From NCBI GenBank assembly GCA_003487665.1, contig DNFA01000030.1, positions 370 through 9,725 on the forward strand: 9,356 nt of DNA, written 5' to 3'. Below are positions 1 to 5,969 of the stretch, in pieces; positions within the stretch are counted from its first letter, which is position 1; each line of letters starts with the position of its first letter. This DNA is from Oscillibacter sp. (GTDB taxonomy: Bacteria > Bacillota > Clostridia > Oscillospirales > Oscillospiraceae). Both the position numbers and the translations under genes were made by a program. Under the pieces are notes generated by a model that had not been told where the DNA came from, ran no database searches, and was given only the letters and a program-made list of their open reading frames with translations.

Positions 1-60
1 CGCCCTACAGGACGGTATGTTGGACCGCGTGTAGGGGACGGCGTCCTGCAGTGGAGCGCA
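1..60. repeat. Partial GC-rich palindromic intergenic repeat
   Basis: The window opens with CGCCCTACAG, which recurs exactly at 9333-9342, where it forms the right arm of a long palindrome. CAGGAC at 8-13 pairs with GTCCTG at 43-48. GTAGGG at 31-36 is a motif that also begins the repeats at 2988, 9227 and 9269. This looks like the edge of a repeat that continues outside the window. No coding potential was recognised. Confidence 0.5.
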
Positions 61-78
61 GCGGAACAAATGCCCTTG

Positions 79-107
79 GGGTACGCCGTCCCATCAGCGC
101 GGCAGCG
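79..107. repeat. Dispersed repeat, partner of the copy at 9230-9258
   Basis: GGGTACGCCGTCCC followed by a TCAGCGCGGC stretch matches the sequence at 9230-9258 with about five differences over 29 bases. The two copies sit almost at opposite ends of the window, each in an intergenic gap and each next to palindromic repeats. This points to a dispersed repeat family and not to chance similarity. Confidence 0.6.
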
Positions 108-111
108 CCGC

Positions 112-155
112 GCTGTCATTCCGAGCCAGTGACCGTGTCACCGGCGTGGGAATCC
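112..155. repeat. ATTCCGAG palindromic repeat (REP-like)
   Basis: The segment starts with GCTGTCATTCCGAG and folds on itself. GCCAGTGAC (125-133) faces GTCACCGGC (137-145) across a 3-base loop with one mismatch, and ATTCC (118-122) faces GGAAT (149-153). The same opening GCTGTCATTCCGAG occurs at 2971-2984, where a different hairpin occupies the centre. It reads as a small mobile-like palindromic repeat of the REP/BIME kind; the function is unknown. Confidence 0.6.
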
Positions 156-220
156 GTCTCCTCGCAGGGGCGGACGACTCTGTCCGTCTCCTCGCAGGGG
201 CGGACGACTCTGTCCGCCCC
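153..220. repeat. 30-bp tandem duplication ending in a perfect hairpin
   Basis: Two identical 30-bp units lie head to tail at 153-182 and 183-212. The second unit runs into GTCCGCCCC, so that GGGGCGGAC (197-205) and GTCCGCCCC (212-220) form a perfect 9-bp stem around the loop GACTCT. The same stem core and loop recur at 2992-3013. There are only two units with no spacer between them, so this is not a CRISPR array. It looks like a recent tandem duplication of a palindromic repeat. Confidence 0.75.
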
Positions 221-265
221 GTATCCCCGCCGCAAAAAACACATTTGCCCCCCGTCCCGGCGGCG

Positions 266-295
266 CAAAAAGTGACCGGCAGGCGCCGGTCACTT
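266..295 (-). terminator. Rho-independent terminator of the Na/phosphate cotransporter gene
   Basis: AAGTGACCGGC (270-280) and GCCGGTCACTT (285-295) form a perfect 11-bp stem with a 4-base loop. On the minus strand the stem runs straight into a T run (TTTTTG). It begins five bases past the stop codon of the minus-strand gene, the normal position for an intrinsic terminator. Confidence 0.85.
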
Positions 296-299
296 GGCT

Positions 300-2054
300 T
301 TACAGATGAAACTGCTGCTTGTACTCCTCGAAGTACTGGGCAAAGGAGTGGGACTTCATGGCGCGGACGCTGGACAGATACTCGTGGGTATCGAAGGAAT
401 CGGATTCCAGCTCGATGATGGCCACGGCCACATTGGAGCAGTGGTCGGCCACGCGCTCGTAGTTGGTCAGCAGGTCGTTGAACACAAAGCCCTGATTCAG
501 CGTGCAGGCACCGGATTGCAGCCGATCCACATGGTGGGACTTCATTTCGTCGCACAGGCCGTCGATGATCTCCTCCAGCGGCTCCACCCGCGCGGCGCGC
601 TGGGGATCGTTGTCCACGAAGGCGCTGACGGCGATGTTCAGAATCTCCTGCACGGCGGACTCCATCACATCCAGCTCGTGGCAGGCCTCCGGCGAGAGCT
701 GCAGGTTTTTGTCGTGTATCTCCTTGGCCGCCTCGGAGATGTTCAGCGCGTGGTCGGAGATACGCTCGAAATCGGAGATGGTGTGCAGGAACTTGCTGAC
801 CTCCTCGCTCTGCGTCTCGGACAGCGACTTGCTGGTGATCTTCATCAGGTAGGTGCCCAGCTTATCCTCGTAGCGGTCGATGATGGATTCCGTCTCCGCC
901 ACCTGCCTGAAATCCTTGTCGGAAAACCGGCTGCGCAGGGACATAGCCATCAGCAGGTTCCCCTCCGCCCGCTGCGCCATGGCGTTTGTCACCAGGCGGC
1001 TCTGCTCGATGGACAGCGCCGGGTGCTGCAAAAAGCGCTCCTCCAGCCGATCCATGTCCTGCTCCTCCGGATGCGCGCCGGTATCCGGGAACAGCGCCTC
1101 CATCAGCCGCTCCATCAGCCCGATGCACGGCAGCAGCACGATGACCGTAGCCAGGCGGAACAGGGTGTTCATCAGAGCGATGGACACCGAGGACATGACG
1201 GTACTCATGAATGTAAAGTGTACGATGGCGTTGACGCCGTAGAACAGCAGCGACCAGATCAGCACACCCAGCACGTCGATCAGCAGATAGATGAACGCCG
1301 TGCGCTTGCCGTGCAGATTGGCGCCCAGCGCGCTCAGCAGCACCGGCACAGCCGCGCCGATGGCGATACCCATGATGATGGGCAGCGCGATCTCGAAGGT
1401 GATGGCGCCGGTGACGGCCAGCGCCTGCAAAATGCCCACCGCGGCGGACGCGCTCTGGAGGATGCTGGTGAATACCACGCCCACCAGAATGCCCAGAATG
1501 GGGTTGGAAAAGCTGGTCAGGATGCGGATAAAGGCTTCGCTCTCCCGCAGGGGCGACACCGCGCCGGACATGGAGGACATGCCGTACATCAGCACGGCGA
1601 AGCCCAGCAGGATCTCACCCACATGCCGGTTGGACGCCTTGCTGTTGAACATCCGCAGGATAATGCCGATCACGGCCACCACGCCGGTGAGCACCTCCGT
1701 GCTCAGCAGCTGCACCACGCCGCTGCCGCCCTCCAGCGAGGACAGGCACAGGATCCACCCGGTAACGCTGGTACCCACGATAGCGCCCATAATGACGCCG
1801 ATGGCCTGCCGCACCTTCATCATACCGGAGTTCACGAAGCCCACCACCATCACGGAGGTGGCAGAGGAGGACTGGATCACGGCGGTGACGCCGGTACCCA
1901 GCAGAACGCCCTTCAGCGGCGTGCTGCTGAGCTTGTACAGCACCAGCTCCAACCGGCTGCCGGCCACCTTCTTCAGCCCCTCGCCCATCAGGGACATGCC
2001 GAACAGGAACAGCGCGATACCGCCAAGCAGTGTGACCACGTCTGCGATGCCCAT
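300..2054 (-). CDS. Na/Pi cotransporter family protein with C-terminal PhoU-like domain
   Basis: This is a predicted sodium-dependent phosphate importer or exporter of the NptA/YjbB type (584 aa). Residues 1-315 are membrane segments carrying the two inverted-repeat signatures of the family: QSSSATS at 61-67, and a weaker second copy, QSASA, at 200-204, where the usual third residue S is A. Residues 325-584 are soluble, helical and PhoU-like, with the paired motifs FERISDH (429-435) and YERVADH (532-538) expected for metal-binding PhoU helices. The length fits two-domain members of the family. The ATG at 2054 is preceded on the minus strand by GGAGG nine bases upstream, so the start is well supported. 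The gene is monocistronic, with its own promoter and terminator. No pho regulon genes adjoin it. Direction of transport and true substrate cannot be told from sequence. Confidence 0.93.
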   Translation of the reverse strand: MGIADVVTLLGGIALFLFGMSLMGEGLKKVAGSRLELVLYKLSSTPLKGVLLGTGVTAVIQSSSATSVMVVGFVNSGMMKVRQAIGVIMGAIVGTSVTGWILCLSSLEGGSGVVQLLSTEVLTGVVAVIGIILRMFNSKASNRHVGEILLGFAVLMYGMSSMSGAVSPLRESEAFIRILTSFSNPILGILVGVVFTSILQSASAAVGILQALAVTGAITFEIALPIIMGIAIGAAVPVLLSALGANLHGKRTAFIYLLIDVLGVLIWSLLFYGVNAIVHFTFMSTVMSSVSIALMNTLFRLATVIVLLPCIGLMERLMEALFPDTGAHPEEQDMDRLEERFLQHPALSIEQSRLVTNAMAQRAEGNLLMAMSLRSRFSDKDFRQVAETESIIDRYEDKLGTYLMKITSKSLSETQSEEVSKFLHTISDFERISDHALNISEAAKEIHDKNLQLSPEACHELDVMESAVQEILNIAVSAFVDNDPQRAARVEPLEEIIDGLCDEMKSHHVDRLQSGACTLNQGFVFNDLLTNYERVADHCSNVAVAIIELESDSFDTHEYLSSVRAMKSHSFAQYFEEYKQQFHL

Positions 2055-2091
2055 AGCCCATTTCCTCCCATGATAATTCTTACTAATAGGT

Positions 2092-2121
2092 AGTATAACA
2101 GGTTCGCGGGGGATTTGTCGA
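2092..2121 (-). promoter_or_regulatory. Predicted promoter of the Na/phosphate cotransporter gene
   Basis: On the minus strand, TCGACA (2116-2121) and TATACT (2092-2097) are separated by 18 bp. A TG one base upstream of the -10 box gives an extended -10 (TGTTATACT). Transcription would start near 2085, about 30 bases before the start codon. It is divergent from the promoter at 2182-2210. Confidence 0.65.
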
Positions 2122-2181
2122 CTGTAACCGTAAAAACAGTGGTAGAATTTTTACATTATTCTTTCCGCCGGATTGTGGTTC

Positions 2182-2210
2182 TTGTCAAATGGCGGCAAAC
2201 CGGGTATAAT
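2182..2210 (+). promoter_or_regulatory. Predicted sigma-A promoter of the small multidrug-export gene
   Basis: TTGTCA (2182-2187) and a consensus TATAAT (2205-2210) are separated by 17 bp. The start codon follows 32 bases later with AGGAAG (2230-2235) as ribosome binding site. Confidence 0.8.
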
Positions 2211-2242
2211 CGCCGTAGTATGTAACGATAGGAAGTAGATGT

Positions 2243-2713
2243 ATGTTCAAGCATTGTGTGATCGTTTTTCTGGTGTCCATGGTGCCGCTCATCGAGCTGC
2301 GGGGCGCCATCCCCTACGGCGTGGTGTACGACCTTCCCCTGTGGCTGACGTATATCATCGCCATCGCGGGCAATATGCTGCCCGTGCCCATTATCTACCT
2401 GTTCGCCCGCCGGGTGCTGCTGTGGGGCAAGGATAAAAAGCTGATCGGGCGCTTCTTCACCTTCTGTCTGGAAAAGGGCGAAAAGGCCGGGCGGAAGCTG
2501 CAGGCCAAGGCCGGGCGGGGTCTGTACTGGGCGCTGCTGCTGTTCGTGGGCATTCCGCTGCCGGGCACCGGCGCGTGGACGGGCACGCTGGCCGCCAGCC
2601 TGCTGGACATGGACTTCAAAAAAAGCGTGCTGGCCTGCATGGGCGGCGTGCTGCTGGCCGGCATCATCATGGGCGCCCTCAGTCTGCTGGGTGTCAGCGT
2701 CTTCGGCGGGTAA
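2243..2713 (+). CDS. Small multi-drug export family membrane protein (COG2426)
   Basis: A 156-aa integral membrane protein matching the Sm_multidrug_ex family. The family name comes from an early drug-resistance link, and the actual substrate of most members is unknown. Visible family signatures are PLIELRGAIPYG (15-26), GNMLPVPIIYLF (43-54) and PLPGTGAWTGTLAA (about 105-118). Hydrophobic segments lie at about 5-22, 33-54, 93-115 and 128-153, with a basic cytoplasmic loop at about 56-92. AGGAAG sits seven bases before the ATG at 2243; the ATG at 2239 is in another frame. A consensus promoter lies just upstream. There is no terminator after the stop, so transcripts may read into the tRNA-Leu gene 51 bases downstream. 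The family assignment is strong and the function weak. Confidence 0.88.
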   Translation: MFKHCVIVFLVSMVPLIELRGAIPYGVVYDLPLWLTYIIAIAGNMLPVPIIYLFARRVLLWGKDKKLIGRFFTFCLEKGEKAGRKLQAKAGRGLYWALLLFVGIPLPGTGAWTGTLAASLLDMDFKKSVLACMGGVLLAGIIMGALSLLGVSVFGG

Positions 2714-2720
2714 ATTTATC

Positions 2721-2749
2721 TTGCAATCCCGCACCGTTTACGGTATAAT
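2721..2749 (+). promoter_or_regulatory. Predicted promoter of tRNA-Leu
   Basis: TTGCAA (2721-2726), a 17-bp spacer and TATAAT (2744-2749) lie 16 bases upstream of the tRNA 5' end. The -35 region TTGCAATCCCGC is identical over 12 bases to that of the rpe promoter. A 7-bp inverted repeat, CCCGCAC (2728-2734) and GTGCGGG (2750-2756), brackets the -10 box. Confidence 0.85.
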
Positions 2750-2764
2750 GTGCGGGTAGCATCT

Positions 2765-2851
2765 GCCGGTGTGATGGAATTGGTAGACGTAGTGGACTCA
2801 AAATCCACCGCTGGCGACAGCGTACCGGTTCGAGTCCGGTCACCGGCACCA
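2765..2851 (+). tRNA. tRNA-Leu (anticodon CAA)
   Basis: This is a class II tRNA of 87 bases that reads UUG leucine codons. The acceptor arms GCCGGTG (2765-2771) and CACCGGC (2841-2847) pair perfectly, followed by discriminator A and an encoded CCA (2849-2851). The anticodon stem GTGGA/TCCAC encloses the loop CTCAAAA, putting the anticodon CAA at 2799-2801. A long variable arm (CGCTGGCGACAGCG) marks a leucine/serine-type tRNA. The T arm CCGGTTCGAGTCCGG is canonical. It is a single tRNA with its own promoter and terminator. Confidence 0.97.
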
Positions 2852-2856
2852 TAAGG

Positions 2857-2893
2857 AAACAGGGCAAGCGGCGCGCCGCCTGCCCTGTTTTTT
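2857..2893 (+). terminator. Rho-independent terminator of tRNA-Leu
   Basis: AAACAGGGCA (2857-2866) pairs with TGCCCTGTTT (2881-2890). An inner GCGGC/GCCGC stem lies between them, with single-base bulges at 2867 and 2880. A run of six T (2888-2893) follows. Confidence 0.9.
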
Positions 2894-2932
2894 GCCGTTC
2901 ACGCCTGCTAAGCGCGTTGCCGCACCGAATAA

Positions 2933-2962
2933 CGGCGGGGCGATGCCCACATCGCCCCGCCG
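2933..2962. repeat. Perfect 13-bp palindrome with 4-base loop
   Basis: CGGCGGGGCGATG (2933-2945) and CATCGCCCCGCCG (2950-2962) form a perfect stem around CCCA. No T run follows on either strand, so it is not a standard terminator. It stands in the gene-free gap 2894-3052 directly beside the next palindromic repeat, and is probably another member of the intergenic repeat set. Confidence 0.75.
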
Positions 2963-2970
2963 CGCAAAGC

Positions 2971-3036
2971 GCTGTCATTCCGAGTTTGTAGGGGCGGACG
3001 ACTCTGTCCGCCCGTGTCACTGGTTCGGAATAACAG
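2971..3036. repeat. Nested (composite) palindromic repeat
   Basis: Outer arms ATTCCGA (2977-2983) and TCGGAAT (3025-3031) enclose an inner perfect hairpin, GGGCGGAC (2992-2999), loop GACTCT, GTCCGCCC (3006-3013). The outer part matches the repeat at 112-155 and the inner part matches that at 197-220. The same two modules that lie side by side at 112-220 are here one inside the other. No gene was seen in the surrounding gap 2894-3052. Confidence 0.75.
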
Positions 3037-3052
3037 GGGCGTTGGTCACATT

Positions 3053-3484
3053 TCAACTCTTTCCGTGTATCTCGTTGCCGCAGCGGGGGCAGGTGATGAC
3101 GATGCGTCCCTTCCCTCTGGGTACGCGGCACACCGCGCCGCAGCTGGGGCAGGTGAAGTACCGGTGCTCCTTGTCCATCCGCTGCTGGCGGCTTCCTGCG
3201 ATGCGCCGGCTCACCGGCCACCAGACCTTCTCCATGAACCGTGCGTTCTCCCCGCGCCGCTTCTCCAGATTCCGGGAAAACATCCGGAACAGCGTCCACA
3301 GCATCAGAATACCCGACGCAAGACTGATGACGCTGTATACCGCCGGCTGGCTCTCCCGCAGGAACATATTGATGAGGTTCAGCAGGATCGCCGCCCACAG
3401 CATGGTCAGCCCCAGCTTATCCACACCGTTGCGCCCGTACATGAAACGCGACAGCGCGTTGCCTATGCGTTGCAGAAAGTTCAT
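3053..3484 (-). CDS. Membrane protein with C-terminal zinc ribbon, function unknown
   Basis: A 143-aa protein not tied to a named function. Residues 1-23 are amphipathic and basic (MNFLQRIGNALSRFMYGRNG). Two hydrophobic segments, about 24-42 and 48-68, are joined by a very short loop, which gives a hairpin with both ends probably in the cytoplasm. A basic linker follows, then a zinc ribbon with CPSC (112-115) and CPRC (132-135). I chose the ATG at 3484, not the in-frame ATG at 3532. It has AGGGA eight bases upstream, and translation from it opens directly into the conserved-looking MNFLQRI segment. The upstream ATG has no ribosome binding site and would add 16 unremarkable, Arg-rich residues. 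The gene is divergent from rpe. Zinc-ribbon plus membrane-hairpin proteins like this are common in Clostridia; a regulatory or scaffolding role is only a guess. Confidence 0.8.
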   Translation of the reverse strand: MNFLQRIGNALSRFMYGRNGVDKLGLTMLWAAILLNLINMFLRESQPAVYSVISLASGILMLWTLFRMFSRNLEKRRGENARFMEKVWWPVSRRIAGSRQQRMDKEHRYFTCPSCGAVCRVPRGKGRIVITCPRCGNEIHGKS

Positions 3485-3502
3485 AGCACCGTCCCTTTGC
3501 GT

Positions 3503-3521
3503 CCTGCGGCCATGCCGCAGG
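3503..3521 (-). other. Leader hairpin upstream of the zinc-ribbon gene
   Basis: CCTGCGGC (3503-3510) and GCCGCAGG (3514-3521) form a perfect 8-bp stem with a 3-base loop. It lies between the predicted minus-strand promoter and the chosen start at 3484, so it would be in the 5' leader of that mRNA. It could affect stability or translation. No T run follows on the minus strand, so it is not an attenuator of the usual kind. Confidence 0.45.
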
Positions 3522-3535
3522 TTTTCTGACATGAT

Positions 3536-3564
3536 ATTTTACAGGAAAAATCGGCAAAGGTAAA
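3536..3564 (-). promoter_or_regulatory. Possible promoter of the zinc-ribbon gene
   Basis: On the minus strand, TTTACC (3559-3564) and TAAAAT (3536-3541) are separated by 17 bp. The match is moderate. A second weaker candidate (TTGTCT, 17 bp, TAAAAG) lies farther upstream. A promoter here supports the start at 3484, because the upstream ATG at 3532 would fall almost at the transcription start. Confidence 0.45.
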
Positions 3565-3574
3565 GCCCTTTTAT

Positions 3575-3603
3575 GGAAAATTCACAGAATAGACAAATTT
3601 TCC
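3575..3603. promoter_or_regulatory. AT-rich inverted repeat between divergent promoters
   Basis: GGAAAATT (3575-3582) and AATTTTCC (3596-3603) are perfect 8-bp inverted arms 13 bp apart, ending five bases before the rpe -35 box. The stretch is strikingly AT-rich in a GC-rich region. It could be an operator or an UP-like element serving one or both divergent genes. Confidence 0.4.
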
Positions 3604-3608
3604 GCGCC

Positions 3609-3638
3609 TTGCAATCCCGCGTATATCTATGGTATAAT
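3609..3638 (+). promoter_or_regulatory. Predicted promoter of the rpe-recR-apbE operon
   Basis: TTGCAA (3609-3614), an 18-bp spacer and TATAAT (3633-3638) lie about 50 bases before rpe. A small hairpin CGCCGC/GCGGCG (3653-3669) lies in the leader just before the ribosome binding site. No other promoter of this quality was noticed inside the operon. Confidence 0.82.
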
Positions 3639-3687
3639 ACTTTGAATATACCCGCCGCCCGCTGCGGCGCGAAAGGAAGATGTACCC

Positions 3688-4332
3688 ATGATAAAGATCG
3701 CCCCCTCCATCCTGTCCGCCGATTTCGCCTATCTGGCGCGGGACATTGAAAAAATCGCCACCGCCGACTACGTCCATGTGGACGTGATGGACGGTCTGTT
3801 CGTGCCCAATATCTCCATCGGCATCCCGGTGGTCAAGTCCATCCGCCCCACCACCGACCTGCCGCTGGATGTCCACCTGATGATCGAGCGCCCCGTGCGC
3901 TATGTGGAGCAGTTCTGCGACGCCGGCGCGGACATCGTCACCTGCCATGTGGAGGCGGACACCGAGGAGAACATCCTCGCCGCCATCGACAAAATACACG
4001 CCAAGGGCAAGAAAGCCGGCGTGGTGGTCAAGCCCAGGACCCCGGCCAGCGCCGTGCTGCCCTTCATCGACAAGGTGGAGCTGATCCTTGTGATGACGGT
4101 GGAGCCGGGCTTCGGCGGCCAGAAGTTCATGGCCGACATGATGCCCAAGGTGCAGGCCATCCGCGGCTATATCGACGCCATGAACCCCGCCTGCGAGCTG
4201 GAGGTGGACGGCGGCGTGGACAGCGACACCTGCAAGGTCTGCATCGCCTCCGGCGCCAACGTGCTGGTGGCCGGCAGCGCCGTGTACAAGGCCGCCGACA
4301 TTCCCGCCAAGATCAAAGAGCTGAGAGGATAA
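3688..4332 (+). CDS. rpe: Ribulose-phosphate 3-epimerase
   Basis: A cytoplasmic TIM-barrel enzyme that interconverts ribulose 5-phosphate and xylulose 5-phosphate in the pentose phosphate pathway. The 214-aa length is normal for the family. The metal and catalytic set is complete: H30 and D32 in HVDVMDG, H63 in DVHLM, and D174 in LEVDGG. The signature VEPGFGGQKF lies at 138-147 and the phosphate-binding VAGSAVY at 194-200. AGGAAGA ends seven bases before the ATG. It is the first gene of a six-gene operon, and the recR ribosome binding site lies in its last codons. In many Firmicutes rpe sits by rsgA and the PASTA kinase genes; here it is instead followed by recR. Confidence 0.97.
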   Translation: MIKIAPSILSADFAYLARDIEKIATADYVHVDVMDGLFVPNISIGIPVVKSIRPTTDLPLDVHLMIERPVRYVEQFCDAGADIVTCHVEADTEENILAAIDKIHAKGKKAGVVVKPRTPASAVLPFIDKVELILVMTVEPGFGGQKFMADMMPKVQAIRGYIDAMNPACELEVDGGVDSDTCKVCIASGANVLVAGSAVYKAADIPAKIKELRG

Positions 4333-4338
4333 ACACCT

Positions 4339-4938
4339 ATGGAATACTTTCCCGCCCCGCTGGAAAAATTGGTGGAGCAGTTCGCCCGTCTGCCGGGCGT
4401 AGGCTACAAGTCCGCCCAGCGGCTGGCCTTTCATGTGCTCTCCCTCCCCGCGGAGGAGGCGCAGGCCTTTGCCGACGCCATCACCGATGCCAAGCGCAGC
4501 GTCACCCTGTGCCCTGTGTGCCAGAACCTCACCGCCGGCGGCCTGTGCCCTATATGCGCCGACCAGAAGCGGGACGACGCCACCATCTGTGTGGTGGCCG
4601 ATCCCCGCGACGTGATCGCCATCGAGCGCAGCCGGGAATACCGGGGGCGCTACCATGTGCTCCACGGCGTGCTGTCCCCCATGAACCATGTGGGGCCCGA
4701 TGATCTGCACATAAAGTCCCTGCTGGATCGGGTGGCGCAGGGCGGCATCGGCGAGGTCATCATGGCCACCAACCCGGACACTGAGGGCGAGGCCACGGCG
4801 CTGTACATCGCCCGGCTGCTGAAGCCCTTCGGCGTGAAGGTCACGCGGCTGGCCTACGGCATCCCCGTGGGCGGCCATCTGGAATTTGCCGACGACGCCA
4901 CGCTGATGCGTGCGCTGGAAGGGCGGCGGGAGCTGTGA
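4339..4938 (+). CDS. recR: Recombination mediator protein RecR
   Basis: A DNA-binding clamp that works with RecO (and RecF) to load RecA on SSB-coated single-stranded DNA in gap repair. The 199-aa protein has all family parts: a helix-hairpin-helix (LPGVGYKSAQRLAFHVL, 18-34), a four-cysteine zinc finger (C58, C61, C70, C73), and a Toprim domain from about 81, with VVADPRD (85-91) and ATNPDTEGEATA (143-154). The start at 4339 lies six bases after rpe, with AGAGGA nine bases upstream. Its stop overlaps the GTG start of apbE (GTGA), which suggests translational coupling. The common partner dnaX is not in the upstream position often seen in bacteria. Confidence 0.97.
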   Translation: MEYFPAPLEKLVEQFARLPGVGYKSAQRLAFHVLSLPAEEAQAFADAITDAKRSVTLCPVCQNLTAGGLCPICADQKRDDATICVVADPRDVIAIERSREYRGRYHVLHGVLSPMNHVGPDDLHIKSLLDRVAQGGIGEVIMATNPDTEGEATALYIARLLKPFGVKVTRLAYGIPVGGHLEFADDATLMRALEGRREL

Positions 4939-5969
4939 AGCGATTTGCCGCCACCCTGCTGGCCTGCCTGACGGCGCTGTCCCTGACCGGCTGCGGTGCC
5001 GCCCAGCCCGCCGAGCTGTCCCTGTTCGCCATGGACACCTACATGACCTTCGTGGCCATTGGCGACGGCGCGGACGACGTGCTCTCCGACCTGAGCCGCA
5101 CCGTCAACTCGCTGGAATCCTCCCTCTCCCGCACGGTGGACACCAGCGAAGTCTCCCGCCTGAACCGCGACGGCTCCGCCGTCTGGGACGAGGACGGCGC
5201 GCAGCTGCTGTCCTGGGCTCTGCAGCACAGTCAGGAAACGGACGGCGCGTTCGATATCACCATCGCCCCGCTGGTGGCGCTGTGGGGCATCACCTCCGAC
5301 AGTCCCCGCGTCCCCTCTCAAGAGGAGATCGACGCGCTGCTGCCTCTGGTGGGCTATGAGCACGTCCACCAGTCCGAATTTTGCAGCATCTCTCTGGATG
5401 AGGGCTGCTCCGTCGATCTGGGCGGCATCGCCAAGGGCTACGCCTCCGACTGCGCCGCCGTCCTGTTCCACCGCAGCGCCCTCACCGGCGGCTGCGCCAA
5501 TCTGGGCGGTAACGTGTACGTCTACGGCACCAACGCCCAGAAGAAGCCCTGGTCGGTGGCCATTCAGGATCCCGCCGACAGCGAGGGCTACGTCTGCACC
5601 CTGAGCCTGTCGGATGCCTTTGTGGTCACCTCTGGCGGCTACCAGCGCTACTTCACCGCGCCGGACGGCACCGTATACCAGCACATCCTCGACCCCAAGA
5701 CCGGCTATCCCGCCCAGAGCGACCTGACCAGCGTCTCCGTCGTCACACGGGGCGGCTTCGGCGGGCAGGGCACCCGTGCCGACGCCTACTCCACCGCCCT
5801 GTACGTTATGGGCGAGCAGGCCGCCGTGGACTTCTGGCGCGGGCAGGGCATGTCCTTCGACATGGTGCTGGTCACGGCCGACGGCCGCGTGGTCTACACC
5901 CCCGGCCTTGCGGACTGCTTCAACGAGAGAGAGGGCAGCGCCTATGTCTACCAACCCCTTGCATCCTGA
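4935..5969 (+). CDS. apbE: FAD:protein FMN transferase, lipoprotein (ApbE)
   Basis: Predicted to transfer FMN from FAD to a threonine or serine of extracytoplasmic proteins with FMN-binding domains, using Mg2+. The 344-aa protein starts with a lipoprotein signal (KR, hydrophobic 5-17, lipobox LTGC with Cys20), so it should be anchored on the outer face of the membrane. Family motifs in order: MDTYM (33-37), TDGAFDITIAPL (102-113), VDLGGIAKGYA (160-170), CANLGGNVYVYG (187-198), VTSGGYQRYF (231-240), HILDPKTGYPA (250-260) and DAYSTALYVMG (283-293). Translation begins at GTG 4935, overlapping the recR stop by four bases. This start gives the full signal peptide. The gene overlaps the next one by 26 bases. 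No FMN-accepting domain protein is visible in the window, so the target lies elsewhere. Close homologues are FmnB of the Listeria electron-transfer locus. Confidence 0.94.
   Translation: MKRFAATLLACLTALSLTGCGAAQPAELSLFAMDTYMTFVAIGDGADDVLSDLSRTVNSLESSLSRTVDTSEVSRLNRDGSAVWDEDGAQLLSWALQHSQETDGAFDITIAPLVALWGITSDSPRVPSQEEIDALLPLVGYEHVHQSEFCSISLDEGCSVDLGGIAKGYASDCAAVLFHRSALTGGCANLGGNVYVYGTNAQKKPWSVAIQDPADSEGYVCTLSLSDAFVVTSGGYQRYFTAPDGTVYQHILDPKTGYPAQSDLTSVSVVTRGGFGGQGTRADAYSTALYVMGEQAAVDFWRGQGMSFDMVLVTADGRVVYTPGLADCFNEREGSAYVYQPLAS

Noticed and set aside
153..220. CRISPR array
   Set aside because: Only two directly abutting identical units, no spacers and no cas genes nearby.
294..2093. Long plus-strand open frame (599 codons) opposite the Na/Pi cotransporter
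   Set aside because: It is rich in His, Gln and Gly with no recognisable domain and is the antisense of a clear transporter gene. GC-rich codon bias creates such shadows.
2933..3031. Terminator for the zinc-ribbon gene
   Set aside because: The hairpins are strong but neither has a T run on the minus strand; they fit the repeat family better.
3485..3532. Upstream ATG start for the zinc-ribbon protein
   Set aside because: No ribosome binding site, overlaps the leader hairpin and lies next to the likely transcription start; the downstream start at 3484 is better supported.
5776..5943. Longer start for the NusG_II protein within apbE
   Set aside because: The 56 extra residues are Pro/Thr/Ser/Arg-rich out-of-frame apbE sequence and would bury the membrane segment away from the N-terminus.
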